Origin: Streptomyces sp. NBC_01451
GTDB taxonomy: Bacteria; Actinomycetota; Actinomycetes; Streptomycetales; Streptomycetaceae
Assembly: GCF_036227485.1 (NCBI RefSeq)
Contig: NZ_CP109479.1
Location: 5,084,001 to 5,148,000 of the forward strand
Direction: 5' to 3'
Length of the DNA stretch: 64,000 nt
This document shows positions 53,155-62,462 of this stretch, one piece after another. The stretch's first letter is position 1. Each line of letters starts with the position of its first letter. The notes under the pieces were generated by a model. The model did not search any database and had not been told where the DNA came from. It saw only the letters and a program-made list of their open reading frames with translations. The position numbers and the translations under genes are program-made.

Positions 53155-53460
53155 ATGGTTGTGGCCATCATCGCCCTTGTCATCCTGGCGGGCTTGTTCA
53201 TCGTGGCGACCGTCGTGGGCACGGCGGTCCGGGCTGCCCGGGGGAGCCGGCAGCGGGTTCGGGCCGCGCACTACCGGCGCGGGCGGCGGAGCCGGGGCAG
53301 CGACAGCTGGTGGGCCGGCGGGGCGGCGGGCTCCAGCAGCACCGGTGACGCCGGGAGCAGCTCGTCGTGCGGTTCGAGTTCCTCCTGCGGAGGCGGCTCG
53401 TCCTGTGGCGGCGGATCTTCCTGCGGCGGAGGCGGGGGCGGATGCGGTGGAGGCAGCTGA
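53155..53460 (+). CDS. Small membrane protein with Ser/Gly/Cys-rich tail
   Basis: 101 residues from ATG 53155 with a strong AAAGGAGG site. One transmembrane helix (VVAIIALVILAGLFIVATVVGTAV), a basic stretch (RGSRQRVRAAHYRRGRRSRG), then a tail built of GGGSSCGGGSSCGG-type repeats with five Cys. The tail could bind metal or form disulfides. No function known. Confidence 0.7.
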   Translation: MVVAIIALVILAGLFIVATVVGTAVRAARGSRQRVRAAHYRRGRRSRGSDSWWAGGAAGSSSTGDAGSSSSCGSSSSCGGGSSCGGGSSCGGGGGGCGGGS

Positions 53461-53881
53461 CACGGGGCAGCTGAGCTCCGGAAGGGGGAACCGTATCCGG
53501 ACCGCGGGGTGAGCGCCCGCCGGGACGACGTGCGTACACGTCGTCCCGGCGGGCGTTCGTACGACCGCTCGCGGGCGTCCTTCGCACGCTCGGGCGTACG
53601 CGGCGGTTGAACAGTTGAGCTGTGAAGCCCTCTGAGGGATGGAAACCCCACGAAGTTGGGTAAAAACGCTGTGGCGGCGCCACCGTTCATGATTCCCTCT
53701 AAACCACCAACACAGCCCCTCGGACATCCCTTGCCCCTGGATGTTCCTCTTGACTGGGCTGACCGGGCCGATCTCCCGGTGTCGACCCGTGTCGACCGGA
53801 GCGCGCCGGACCCCCACCTCGCTCGTCCACACCTTGCTCAGCCACCTCTCCCCTCCCTTTGCGTGCTAGCGGAGCCGATCC
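53461..53881. other. Intergenic region with a terminator; no further gene seen
   Basis: 420 bp. Apart from the hairpin at 53514-53555 I find no convincing gene. Frames on both strands are arginine-rich or repetitive. A promoter for the DUF2617 gene should lie near its right end. Confidence 0.4.
53514..53555. terminator. 19-bp-stem hairpin
   Basis: CGCCCGCCGGGACGACGTG pairs perfectly with CACGTCGTCCCGGCGGGCG around a CGTA tetraloop, downstream of the small membrane protein gene. Confidence 0.9.
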
Positions 53882-54400
53882 ATGCTCACGACCCTGAACA
53901 CCGCCTACACCGACACGCGTGCGGCCGACCTCGCCTGGGCCCTGGGCCGGGAGCCGTTGCCCGCCCTCGCCACCCTCGACCTCGAACTGGCGAACGCGAA
54001 AGTCCAGTTGAGACTCCTCGGTGCCTCCCACCAGGTGCTTCTGGAGGAGCGACAGGGCATCTGTTCGGAGACGGTCGCGTGCATCCCGGGTTCCAGTACC
54101 CCCCTCCCGCTCGGCGTGGCCAAACGGGTCGACGACTGGGAGTACGAGTTCGCGGCGAGAGTCGAGGTCCTGTCGCCGGGGTCGTTCGCGGGGCGCGCCC
54201 AGGAGCTGCTGGCCCTGGTCGCCGACCATCCCAACGGCCTGGCCGGCGTCTTCCCCGGCAGCCCGCACGCCTTCACCGCGATGCTGGCCCAGCGCCACGA
54301 GGGGCAGGTGCACTGGCGGACCTGGCACGCCTACCCGCAGGACGGGCAACTGGTGGCGACCAGGACACGGGTGGGGGTACGGGTGGCGGCGGCCCTCTGA
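53882..54400 (+). CDS. DUF2617-family protein
   Basis: 172 residues. YTDTRAADLAWALGREPLPALATLDLELANAKVQLRLLGASHQVLLE, ETVACIPG and WEYEFAARVEVLSPGSFAGRAQELLALVADHPNGLAGVFPGSPHAFTAML match the DUF2617 family. Function unknown. It lies 108 bp ahead of a membrane-bound aminopropyltransferase on the same strand, so the two may be co-transcribed. Confidence 0.8.
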   Translation: MLTTLNTAYTDTRAADLAWALGREPLPALATLDLELANAKVQLRLLGASHQVLLEERQGICSETVACIPGSSTPLPLGVAKRVDDWEYEFAARVEVLSPGSFAGRAQELLALVADHPNGLAGVFPGSPHAFTAMLAQRHEGQVHWRTWHAYPQDGQLVATRTRVGVRVAAAL

Positions 54401-54508
54401 GCGACGGCCGACGGCGAATCCGGCCTTCACACCGACTTCCTCCGCGTAAACAGAGACCACACGTGTGGGTGACGAAGCGTGCCGAGGGTGTGACGTAGCG
54501 TTCCCAGC

Positions 54509-56194
54509 GTGATCGAACCGCACGTGCCGGCCCCGCCGGGCAGTCCCCCGTCCTGGGGCAGCCCCGCGCGGCTGCCCGTCCGGCCCGGTGCCGGCCGGTT
54601 CCTGGTCCTCGCCGGCGCCTTCGTCTGTGCGGCCTGCGGACTGGTGTACGAACTGGAACTCGTCGCGCTCGCCTCGTACCTGATCGGCGACTCGGTCACG
54701 CAGGCGTCCGTCGTGCTCTCCGTGATGGTGTTCGCGATGGGCATCGGCTCGCTCGCCGCGAAACGCCTGCGCTGCCGCGCCGCCGCCGGCTTCGCCGCGG
54801 TCGAGGCGGCGCTCGCGCTGGTCGGCGGATCCAGCGCGATGGCCCTGTACGCGGTGTTCGCGTGGACCGGCGACTGGGGCGGTCTGTGGGCCAGCGGTCC
54901 CCGCGTCCTGCTCGTCACCTTCTCCCTCGTCATCGGTCTGCTGATCGGCACCGAGGTACCGCTGCTCATGGAGCTGATCCAGCGCATCCGCCGCCAGGAC
55001 GCGGGCGGCGCGGTCGCCGACCTGTTCGCCGCGGACTACGTGGGCGCGCTGGTGGGCGGCCTGGCCTTCCCCTTCCTCCTCCTCCCGTGGCTCGGCCAGC
55101 TCACCGGCGCCCTGCTCACCGGCACGGTCAACGCGCTGGTCGGCGGCGCCCTCGTCCTCGGCCTGTTCCGGCGGGACCTCACCCGGCGCGGACGCTGGCT
55201 GCTGATCGTGGCCAACCTGACCGTGATCGGGGTCCTGGCCGCCGCTGCCGTACTCGTCGACGACTTCGAACGCGCCGCCCGGCACGCGATGTACGGCGAC
55301 GACGTACGCGTGGCGCTGCGGACCGGCGTACAGGAGGTCGTTCTCACGGGCGGCTCGGACGGCCGGCCGCTGAACCTGTTCCTGGACGGCCGGCTGCGGG
55401 TCGGCGGGCAGGACGAGCGGCGCTACCACGAGGCGCTCGTCCACCCCGCGATGGACGGCCCCCACGCGCGCGTGCTCGTCCTCGGCGGCGGCGACGGGCT
55501 CGCCGTGCGCGAGGTGCTGCGCCATCAGGGCGTACGGCGGGTGGACGTCGTCGAGCTCGACGCGGGCGTGGTGCGGCTGGCGCGCCGGGACCCGGCCCTC
55601 GCCGCGCTCAACGCCCACGCGTTCGACGACCCGCGCGTCCATGTCACGACGGCGGACGCCTTCCGGCTGCTGCGCGGTGCGCGGGCCGCGTACGACGTGG
55701 TCGTCTCGGATCTGCCGGATCCGGGCATCACGGCCAGTACGAAGCTGTACTCGCAGGAGTTCTACGGGCTGGCGCGGCAGGTGCTGACCGACGGCGGCCG
55801 GCTGGTCGTGCACGGCGGGCCGGTCTCCAACCGGCCGCACGCGTTCTGGACCGTCGACACGACCATCCGGGCCGCCGGCCTGCGCACGGTTGCGTATCGC
55901 GTGGTCGGCCCCGACGGTACGAGGTCGGAGTCGGCGTCGGCGTCGGAGCCGGGGTCGATGCCGGGAGTGGGAATGGGGTCGGGGGTGGGATCGGGGGCGG
56001 TGCGGGCTCCGCAGGACTGGGGATTCGTGCTGGCGACGGCCTCGGGACCCGCGCCCCGGCTGCGGGTGGACGGGGCCACCGCGCCCCGGCTGCGAACGCT
56101 GACCCAGGCGGAGCTGGCGGCGGACGCGCGGGCAGCGGCGCGTATGCGGGTGGTGGGGTTGCGGGCTTCCACGTTGGTTCATCCGCGCTACTGA
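54509..56194 (+). CDS. Membrane-anchored polyamine aminopropyltransferase (spermidine synthase-like)
   Basis: 561 residues from GTG 54509. The first 250 residues have about seven membrane helices ([70 protein letters not shown] and others). The C-terminal half is a spermidine synthase fold: [44 protein letters not shown] (dcSAM site), [12 protein letters not shown] and [22 protein letters not shown]. It would transfer aminopropyl groups from decarboxylated SAM to an amine at the membrane. An insert with [20 protein letters not shown] is low complexity. Confidence 0.87.
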
Positions 56195-56367
56195 GGGCGT
56201 GCGGGGGAGGGGAGGCGGCGCGGCCGGGCGCAGGCGCCCGGGGGCCGCACCGAGGGCGTACCGGGGCGTACCGGATGGGGCCGCGCGGGTGCGGATCCTG
56301 GGGGATCCCTTGGGAATCCCCGGATGCGCGGGTGCGGTGCGGGTCGTGCTGGGTACCCTCGGGTTCC

Positions 56368-57333
56368 ATGGACCATGAGGTGTTCGTTCCGGTTCCGGCG
56401 GAGCGGCTGAGGGACGTGCTCGCCGACCCCGCGCGCATCGCCCGGGCGGTCCCCGGACTCCAGCAGGACGCGGGCGGCGAGCCTGCCGCCGCCGAGGTCG
56501 CCGGGCGGCTGAAGGTGCGTATCGGGAGCCACACGATCACGTATCGCGGAACCTTGCGGGTCGCTGTCGCTGACGGCCGGGACAGCGGCCCTGACAGTGA
56601 CCTGAGCAGTGTCCCGGCCGCCGCGGAGGACGTGTACGTCGTCGAGGGCGACGCCGTCGAGGCGCGCGGTGGCGGGGCGGTGAAGGTGGCCCTGACGTTG
56701 CGGGTGCGGGGGGACGAGGACGCCGGCGGGTCCATGTTGGTGTTCGGGGGCACGGTGACGGCGGACGGGCGGGTGTCCGACCTGCCCGCGGACGCCGTTT
56801 CTGCGGCGGGGGCGCGCTTGCTGCGGCGGTTCGGGGAGGGCCTGGGGGAGGAGGCTGCACGGGAGCCGGAGAGACCTGGGAGCGCTGAGGGACCGGAGAG
56901 GCCTGAAGGGTCTGAGGGACCGGATGGGCCTGAAGGGTCTGAGGGACCGGAGCACGTTGAGGCGTCCGAGGCGTCCGAGGCGTTCGAGGCGCCTCCGGCT
57001 GTTGTGGAGATCGAGGTTTCCGGCGTCGACGTTCCCGATGATCCTGGCGCGCTCGACGACGACCTCGACGGCGACCTCGACGAGGATGAGCAGGTCTCCG
57101 AGCGGTTCATGGGCACCGGTGAGCCGCCTGCCGAGGCCGCGCACGCGCGTCGGACGATGATCGGGCGCAGCGCGGAGGAAGTGGACCACGCGCCGCCCCG
57201 GGGGCGGTACGCCCCTGTGCCGCCGCCGGAGCAGGTGGCGGGGAACGCGACGTTGCGGTGGGCCGCGCCGGCCGCGGCGTTGGTGGTGGCGTCGGCGATC
57301 GTCGTGGGGCGGGTGCTGAGGAAGCGCCGCTGA
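56368..57333 (+). CDS. SRPBCC/CoxG-like protein with C-terminal membrane anchor
   Basis: 321 residues from ATG 56368. MDHEVFVPVPAERLRDVLADPARIARAVPGLQ and the following RLKVRIGSHTITYRGTLRV and GGGAVKVALTLRVR strands match the carbon-monoxide-dehydrogenase subunit G (CoxG)/SRPBCC fold to about residue 165. Then comes an acidic, repetitive linker (EGPERPEGSEGPDGPEGSE-type repeats) to about 255 and a C-terminal membrane helix (LRWAAPAAALVVASAIVVG). No CO dehydrogenase genes are near. Its ligand is unknown. Confidence 0.78.
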   Translation: MDHEVFVPVPAERLRDVLADPARIARAVPGLQQDAGGEPAAAEVAGRLKVRIGSHTITYRGTLRVAVADGRDSGPDSDLSSVPAAAEDVYVVEGDAVEARGGGAVKVALTLRVRGDEDAGGSMLVFGGTVTADGRVSDLPADAVSAAGARLLRRFGEGLGEEAAREPERPGSAEGPERPEGSEGPDGPEGSEGPEHVEASEASEAFEAPPAVVEIEVSGVDVPDDPGALDDDLDGDLDEDEQVSERFMGTGEPPAEAAHARRTMIGRSAEEVDHAPPRGRYAPVPPPEQVAGNATLRWAAPAAALVVASAIVVGRVLRKRR

Positions 57334-57336
57334 GGC

Positions 57337-57360
57337 GGCGGGGGTTGTCTCGCCCCCGCC
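57337..57360. terminator. GC-rich hairpin
   Basis: GGCGGGGG pairs with CCCCCGCC around an 8-nt loop right after the SRPBCC gene stop. Confidence 0.65.
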
Positions 57361-57446
57361 ACGCGCTCTTCCTCGGACGCCGGGCGGGCCGAGACGGCTG
57401 GGCCTGCGCTGTGAGTGGCGGACGAGGGGGCCGGTAAGGTCGACGC

Positions 57447-58247
57447 GTGAGTAACGATGAGATCACGCTGGCCGCGGGTGACGCGGAGGTGACCGTGCAG
57501 CCGGGGAACGGCGGCCGGGTCGGAGGGCTCCGCGTCGACGGAGTCGAACTGCTGCGGCAGGGCGAGCGGTTCGGGTGCTTCCCGATGGTCCCCTGGTGCG
57601 GGCGCACCCGCGACGGACGGTTCCTCGACGGCGGCACCGTACGCCAACTCCCCCTCAACTCCCCGCCGCACGCCATCCACGGCACCGTCCGCGACGGCGC
57701 CTGGCGCGTCGCCCGCACCACCGCCGACGAGGCCGTCATCACGTACGACCTCGTGGAGCCGTGGCCCTACGCCGGACGCGTCACCCAACTCGTCGCGCTG
57801 ACCCCGGACTCCCTCACGCTCACCATGTCCGTGGAGACGTACGCCGATTCCTTCCCGGCGCAGATCGGCTGGCACCCCTGGTTCAACCGGAACCTCGGCG
57901 GCGCGGACGCACCGGCGGAGGTGCAGGTCGCCTTCACGCCCGCCTGGCAGGAGGAGCGCGGCGAGGACCACCTCCCCACCGGGAAGCGCATCGACCCGAA
58001 GCCCGGCCCCTGGGACGACTGCTTCGGCATGCCCGGCGGCGTCGACGTCACCCTCACCTGGCCGCAGCGCCTGGAGCTGAAGGTGACCAGCCCCGAGGAA
58101 TGGGTCGTCGTGTACGACGAGCAGGACGCCGCCGTGTGCGTGGAGCCGCAGACCGGCCCGCCCAACGGGCTCAACACCTTGCCGCGTCTCGTCACGCCCC
58201 TTGAGCCCCTGGAAGCCACGATGACGTGGAGCTGGCGAGCCCTCTGA
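57447..58247 (+). CDS. Aldose 1-epimerase-family protein
   Basis: 266 residues from GTG 57447. VTVQPGNGGRVGGLRVDGVELL, FPMVPWCGRTRDGRF with the conserved Arg, NSPPHAIHGTVRDGAW with the substrate-binding His, IGWHPWFNRNL with the second His, and CVEPQTGPPNGLN near the end with the catalytic Glu are the family landmarks. It interconverts alpha and beta anomers of a hexose or hexose phosphate; the substrate is not known. Only 23 bp separate it from pyrE. Confidence 0.87.
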   Translation: MSNDEITLAAGDAEVTVQPGNGGRVGGLRVDGVELLRQGERFGCFPMVPWCGRTRDGRFLDGGTVRQLPLNSPPHAIHGTVRDGAWRVARTTADEAVITYDLVEPWPYAGRVTQLVALTPDSLTLTMSVETYADSFPAQIGWHPWFNRNLGGADAPAEVQVAFTPAWQEERGEDHLPTGKRIDPKPGPWDDCFGMPGGVDVTLTWPQRLELKVTSPEEWVVVYDEQDAAVCVEPQTGPPNGLNTLPRLVTPLEPLEATMTWSWRAL

Positions 58248-58270
58248 CGACCCCGTCTAGGCTGGCAGCC

Positions 58271-58870
58271 ATGAGTGCAGGCATTGACAACGACAACGTC
58301 AACGACAACAACGACGACGTGGACGTACGTGGCGCGCTGCTGCGGCAGATCAAGGACAAGGCCGTCGTGCACGGCAAGGTGACCCTGTCGTCGGGTCTTG
58401 AGGCCGACTACTACATCGACCTCCGCCTCGTCACCCTCGACGGCCAGGCCGCGCCGCTGGTCGGGCAGGTGCTGCTCGACCTGGCGGCGGAGGCGGGGTT
58501 GGAGTTCGACTCCGTGGGCGGGCTGACCATGGGGGCGGACCCGGTCGGCACGGCGATGATGCACGCCGCCGCGGCTCGCGGGCAGCGCCTCGACGCGTTC
58601 GTCGTGCGCAAGGCGGCCAAGGCGCACGGGATGCAGAAGCGCGTCGAGGGTCCGGGCATCGAGGGGCGGCGCGTGCTCGTCGTCGAGGACACGTCCACGA
58701 CCGGCGACTCGCCGCTCACCGCCGTGGCGGCTGTGCGCGAGGCCGGCGCCGAGGTGGTGGGCGTGGCGACCATCGTCGACCGGGCGACGGGCGCCGCCGA
58801 GAAGATCGAGCAGGGCGCCGGGGTGCCGTACCTCTTCGCGTACTCCAAGAGCGACCTGGGCCTGGACTGA
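58271..58870 (+). CDS. pyrE: Orotate phosphoribosyltransferase
   Basis: 199 residues from ATG 58271. It converts orotate and PRPP to orotidine 5'-phosphate in pyrimidine synthesis. LLRQIKDKAVVHGKVTLSSGLEADYYIDLR, the GGLTMGADPVGTAM loop, FVVRKAAKAHGMQKRVEG with catalytic Lys residues, and the PRPP motif VLVVEDTSTTGDS identify it. Unusual is an Asn/Asp-rich N-terminal insert (DNDNVNDNNDDVD, residues 6-18) encoded by a short repeat. Probably co-transcribed with the epimerase gene. Confidence 0.94.
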   Translation: MSAGIDNDNVNDNNDDVDVRGALLRQIKDKAVVHGKVTLSSGLEADYYIDLRLVTLDGQAAPLVGQVLLDLAAEAGLEFDSVGGLTMGADPVGTAMMHAAAARGQRLDAFVVRKAAKAHGMQKRVEGPGIEGRRVLVVEDTSTTGDSPLTAVAAVREAGAEVVGVATIVDRATGAAEKIEQGAGVPYLFAYSKSDLGLD

Positions 58871-58878
58871 GCACCGGG

Positions 58879-58914
58879 CCCGGTACCAAGCTCGGTACCG
58901 AGCTCAGTACCGGG
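58879..58914. terminator. Nested palindromes after pyrE
   Basis: CCCGGTAC pairs with GTACCGGG and encloses a perfect 16-bp palindrome AGCTCGGTACCGAGCT. Likely a terminator, though no T-run follows. Confidence 0.55.
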
Positions 58915-59056
58915 CGAAACGTCTGGAAAGATGGGGTCGACGATGACGTCGCTTCCCAGGTCTCGCAGCCAGGTCTAGGTCAGGGCCGTAGGTACGCAGT
59001 ACGCCAGATCTCCAGATCTTCGGATCGCCAACCCGCACATCACGAGGAGCGGACAC

Positions 59057-60088
59057 ATGCCCATCGCAACCCCTGAGGTCTACAGCGAAATGCTTGACCG
59101 GGCAAAGGCAGGCAAGTTCGCCTACCCGGCCATCAACGTGACCTCGACCCAGACCCTGCACGCTGCCCTGCGCGGCTTCGCGGAGGCGGAGAGCGACGGC
59201 ATCATCCAGATCTCGACGGGTGGTGCGGAGTTCCTCGGCGGCCAGTACAGCAAGGACATGGTCACCGGTTCCGTCGCCCTGGCCGAGTTCGCGCACATCG
59301 TCGCCGAGAAGTACCCGGTCACGGTCGCCCTGCACACGGACCACTGCCCCAAGGACAAGCTCGACGGGTATGTGCGACCGCTGATCGCCGTTTCCGAGGA
59401 GCGGGTGAAGGCCGGCCGCAACCCGCTGTTCCAGTCCCACATGTGGGACGGTTCCGCCGAGACCCTGTCCGACAACCTCTCCATCGCGCAGGAACTGCTG
59501 GCCCGCGCCGCCGCCGCGAAGATCATCCTTGAGGTCGAGATCACGCCGACGGGCGGCGAGGAGGACGGCGTCTCGCACGAGATCAACGACTCCCTCTACA
59601 CGACCGTCGACGACGCCCTGCGTACGGCCGAGGCCCTCGGCCTCGGCGAGAAGGGCCGCTACCTGCTGGCCGCGTCCTTCGGCAACGTCCACGGTGTGTA
59701 CAAGCCGGGCAACGTCGTCCTGCGCCCCGACCTCCTCAAGGAGCTGAACGAGGGCGTCGCCGCGAAGTACGGCAAGCCGGCCGGCTCCCAGCCGTTCGAC
59801 TTCGTCTTCCACGGCGGCTCCGGCTCCTCGGCGGAGGAGATCGCCACCGCGCTGGAGAACGGCGTCGTGAAGATGAACCTCGACACGGACACGCAGTACG
59901 CCTTCACCCGTCCCGTCGCGGACCACATGTTCCGCAACTACGACGGCGTCCTGAAGGTCGACGGCGAGGTCGGCTCCAAGTCGACGTACGACCCGCGTAC
60001 GTGGGGCAAGCTGGCCGAGGCGAGCATGGCCGCGCGTGTGGTCGTGGCCACGCAGGACCTGCGGTCGGCTGGTACGAAGATCAAGTAG
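59057..60088 (+). CDS. fbaA: Class II fructose-1,6-bisphosphate aldolase
   Basis: 343 residues from ATG 59057 with GAGGAG upstream. It splits fructose 1,6-bisphosphate in glycolysis, with zinc bound by His residues in VALHTDHCPK and in NVHGVY and VFHGGSGSS. The NLDTDTQYAFT segment and VEITPTGGEEDGVSHE loop are class II landmarks. The length is close to the usual 340-360. It stands alone, with a repeat-rich spacer after it. Confidence 0.95.
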   Translation: MPIATPEVYSEMLDRAKAGKFAYPAINVTSTQTLHAALRGFAEAESDGIIQISTGGAEFLGGQYSKDMVTGSVALAEFAHIVAEKYPVTVALHTDHCPKDKLDGYVRPLIAVSEERVKAGRNPLFQSHMWDGSAETLSDNLSIAQELLARAAAAKIILEVEITPTGGEEDGVSHEINDSLYTTVDDALRTAEALGLGEKGRYLLAASFGNVHGVYKPGNVVLRPDLLKELNEGVAAKYGKPAGSQPFDFVFHGGSGSSAEEIATALENGVVKMNLDTDTQYAFTRPVADHMFRNYDGVLKVDGEVGSKSTYDPRTWGKLAEASMAARVVVATQDLRSAGTKIK

Positions 60089-60310
60089 CTCGCTGGCTGA
60101 GTGGCCGGGTGGCTGAGTGGGTGCACGGTCGCCGGGCGAGTGGTCCGGTGGTTCGGTGGGCCAGTGGCCCACTGACCGAGTGGCTTACTGGTCGAGTGGG
60201 TGATCGGCTCACTGGCTGAGCGGGTGAGTGGCTCACCGGATGAGTGGCCCGGTGGCTCACTGGCCCACTGGCCCGGTGGTTCGGCCACTTGCCCACCAGC
60301 CCACCCGTCC
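60089..60310. repeat. Low-complexity spacer of degenerate gtggctgagtgg/cactggcccggtgg repeats
   Basis: About 220 bp of overlapping copies of gagtggc, ggctgagtgg, cactggccca and ggtggttcggt with no fixed period. The translated frames are all Ser/Gly/Trp-rich or Pro/His-rich and not credible as proteins. Together with 60311-60370 it fills the space before the transporter gene. Confidence 0.8.
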
Positions 60311-60322
60311 GCAGGCATCTCA

Positions 60323-60355
60323 CGAGCCCGGCGTCTGTCTACGGCGCCGGGCTCG
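60323..60355. terminator. Hairpin upstream of the MFS gene
   Basis: CGAGCCCGGCG pairs with CGCCGGGCTCG around an 11-nt loop, 15 bp before the transporter start. It could end fba transcription or shape the transporter leader. Confidence 0.6.
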
Positions 60356-60370
60356 CTGTATACCTGGGGC

Positions 60371-61882
60371 ATGTCGGACGTGCGCCTCGCCTCGCCCCAG
60401 GGCAGGTGGATCCTGTTGACCACCGTCCTCGGCTCCAGCATGGCCCTGCTGGACTCGACGGTCGTGAACGTCGCGCTGCCGCGCATCGGCCGTGACCTCG
60501 ACGCCGACCTGGCCGCCCTCCAGTGGACGGTCAACGCGTACATGCTGACGCTGGCCGGGCTGATCCTGCTGGGTGGTTCGCTCGGGGACCGGTACGGCCG
60601 TCGCAGGGTCTTCGTGGTCGGGGTGGTGTGGTTCGCCGTCGCCTCGCTGCTCTGCGGTCTCGCCCCGAACGCCGGTGTGCTCGTCGCCGCCCGCGCTCTG
60701 CAGGGCATCGGCGGCGCGCTTCTCACCCCCGGTTCCCTGGCGATCATCCAGGCCTCCTTCCACCCCGACGACCGGGGGCGGGCGGTCGGACTGTGGTCCG
60801 GGTTCGGGGGCATCGGCGCGGCCGTGGGCCCCTTCCTGGGCGGCTGGCTGGTGGACGGTCCGGGCTGGCGGTGGGTGTTCCTGCTGAACGTCCCGGTGGC
60901 GCTGTTCTGCGCGCCCATCGCCGTACGCCATGTCCCCGAGTCCGGGGACGGCCGTACGCGGCACGGGCGCTTCGACGTCCTCGGGGCGGCCCTGGGCGCC
61001 TTTGCCCTCGCGATGGTGACGTACGCGCTGATCGAGGCCAGGTCCGGGTCCGTGGTTGTCGTGGTCGCGGCGGTCGTGGGCCTCGTGGCGGGGGTGGCCT
61101 TCGTGTACGTCGAGCGGCGGCGGGCCGAGGACGCGATGATGCCGCTGGACATCTTCGCCTCGCGGCAGTTCACGGCCGTCAACCTGGTCACCCTGTGCGT
61201 GTACGCGGCCTTCGGAGGCTTCTTCTTCCTCTCCGCGCTCCAGCTCCAGGTGGTGGCCGGTTACTCGGCCCTGGGCGCCGGTACGGCCCTGCTGCCGACC
61301 ACCGCCCTGATGCTGCTGCTGTCGGCACGCTCGGGCGAGCTGGCGGAGCGGATCGGGCCGCGCGTGCCGCTGACGGTCGGGCCGTTGCTGTGTGCGGCGG
61401 GGATGCTGCTGATGCTGCGGGTGGGCGCCGGGGCCTCGTACGCCGCCGATGTGCTGCCCGCCGTGCTGGTGCTCGGGCTGGGCATGGTGACGCTGGTCGC
61501 GCCGCTCACGGCGAGCGTGCTGGCGTCGGTGGGGACCGAGCGGGCGGGGCTGGCGAGCGGGGTCAACAACGCGGCGGCGCGGGCGGCGGGGCTGGTGGCG
61601 GTGGCGGCGTTGCCGCTGGTGACGGGGATGGGGGCGGAGGCGTACCGGTCGGGGGCGGTGTTCGACGAGGCGTTCCGGCGGGCGATGCCGGTCTGTGCGG
61701 GGGTTCTGGCGGTGGGGTCCGTGCTGGCGTTCGTGAGTGTGCGGAGGCCGGAGGTGGGGTGTGCGACGCCGGAGTGCCGTACGCACGGATGCGTGACGGC
61801 TCCGCCGCTGGAGGGGGCGGGCACGCCGGCGGAAGGTGACCGTCCCCTGGGAGCGGTGCCCCCGGACTCCCCTTCGCGCTGA
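60371..61882 (+). CDS. MFS drug:H+ antiporter (DHA2 family, 14 TM)
   Basis: 503 residues from ATG 60371. About 14 hydrophobic helices. SMALLDSTVVNVALPRIGRDL (motif D1), the loop LGDRYGRRRVF (motif A), RALQGIGGALLTPGSLAII (motif B) and GGIGAAVGPFLGGWLVDGPGWRWVFLLNVPV (motif C) are diagnostic of EmrB/QacA-type exporters. The substrate is unknown. The frame is open further upstream through the low-complexity repeat, but that part is not credible. The hydrophilic tail (after residue 460) has several Cys residues and looks unstructured. Confidence 0.9.
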   Translation: MSDVRLASPQGRWILLTTVLGSSMALLDSTVVNVALPRIGRDLDADLAALQWTVNAYMLTLAGLILLGGSLGDRYGRRRVFVVGVVWFAVASLLCGLAPNAGVLVAARALQGIGGALLTPGSLAIIQASFHPDDRGRAVGLWSGFGGIGAAVGPFLGGWLVDGPGWRWVFLLNVPVALFCAPIAVRHVPESGDGRTRHGRFDVLGAALGAFALAMVTYALIEARSGSVVVVVAAVVGLVAGVAFVYVERRRAEDAMMPLDIFASRQFTAVNLVTLCVYAAFGGFFFLSALQLQVVAGYSALGAGTALLPTTALMLLLSARSGELAERIGPRVPLTVGPLLCAAGMLLMLRVGAGASYAADVLPAVLVLGLGMVTLVAPLTASVLASVGTERAGLASGVNNAAARAAGLVAVAALPLVTGMGAEAYRSGAVFDEAFRRAMPVCAGVLAVGSVLAFVSVRRPEVGCATPECRTHGCVTAPPLEGAGTPAEGDRPLGAVPPDSPSR

Positions 61883-61983
61883 ACGAGCTCGTCCTCGAAC
61901 TCCCCGGAGGGGGGACCCCCGGAGGGGAACCCCCAGACGGGCTGAAGCTGCCGCCGGGGGCACGGACGTCCGTGGCGCGGTGA

Positions 61984-62403
61984 CTACCGCTTCAGCTCGG
62001 TGTACGCCTCGGCACTGCTGTCCTGGAGGAACTGCCAGCAGCGCGCCGCCTCTTCGGTCTCGCTGATGGCGTCGGCCGCGCGGGCGAGGGCGGCGAGGCA
62101 GCGCAGGAAGCCGCGGTTGGCCTGATGGCTGTAGGGGATGGGCCCGTGCCCCTTCCATCCCGAGCGGCGCAGCGCGTCGAGCCCCCGGTGGTATCCGGTG
62201 CGGGCGTACGCGTAGGACTCCACGGTCCGGCCGGCCTCGAAGGCGTCCTCGGCGAGCATGGCCCAGGCGAGCGAGAAGGTGGGGTGGGCGGCCGCGACCT
62301 CGGCGGGTGAGGCGGACTTCTCCTCCAGCATCCGGTAGGCCTCGGTGTTCTCCGGCAGGTGGGTGGGGGGCGGTCCGCCGAGCAGGTTCTCGTGAAGGTT
62401 CAT
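61984..62403 (-). CDS. DUF3151-family protein
   Basis: 139 residues from ATG 62403. MNLHENLLGGPPPTHLP, HPTFSLAWAMLAEDAF, ESYAYARTGYHRGLDALRRSGWKGHGPIPYSHQANRGFLRCLAALARAA and CWQFLQDSSAEAY match the actinobacterial DUF3151 family, mostly helical. In many actinobacteria it lies close to fba, as here (1.9 kb away, with a transporter in between). Function unknown. Confidence 0.87.
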   Translation of the reverse strand: MNLHENLLGGPPPTHLPENTEAYRMLEEKSASPAEVAAAHPTFSLAWAMLAEDAFEAGRTVESYAYARTGYHRGLDALRRSGWKGHGPIPYSHQANRGFLRCLAALARAADAISETEEAARCWQFLQDSSAEAYTELKR

Positions 62404-62462
62404 GCCCGCAGTCTGCCAGTTGCCTCTGTTGCTCTGCCGGGCGCCGGACAGGTGTTCCCCGC

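Noticed and set aside
53656..54498. 280-codon open frame on the + strand over the DUF2617 gene
   Set aside because: Different frame from the DUF2617 gene, which has family motifs. The alternative is Arg/Pro/Gly-rich.
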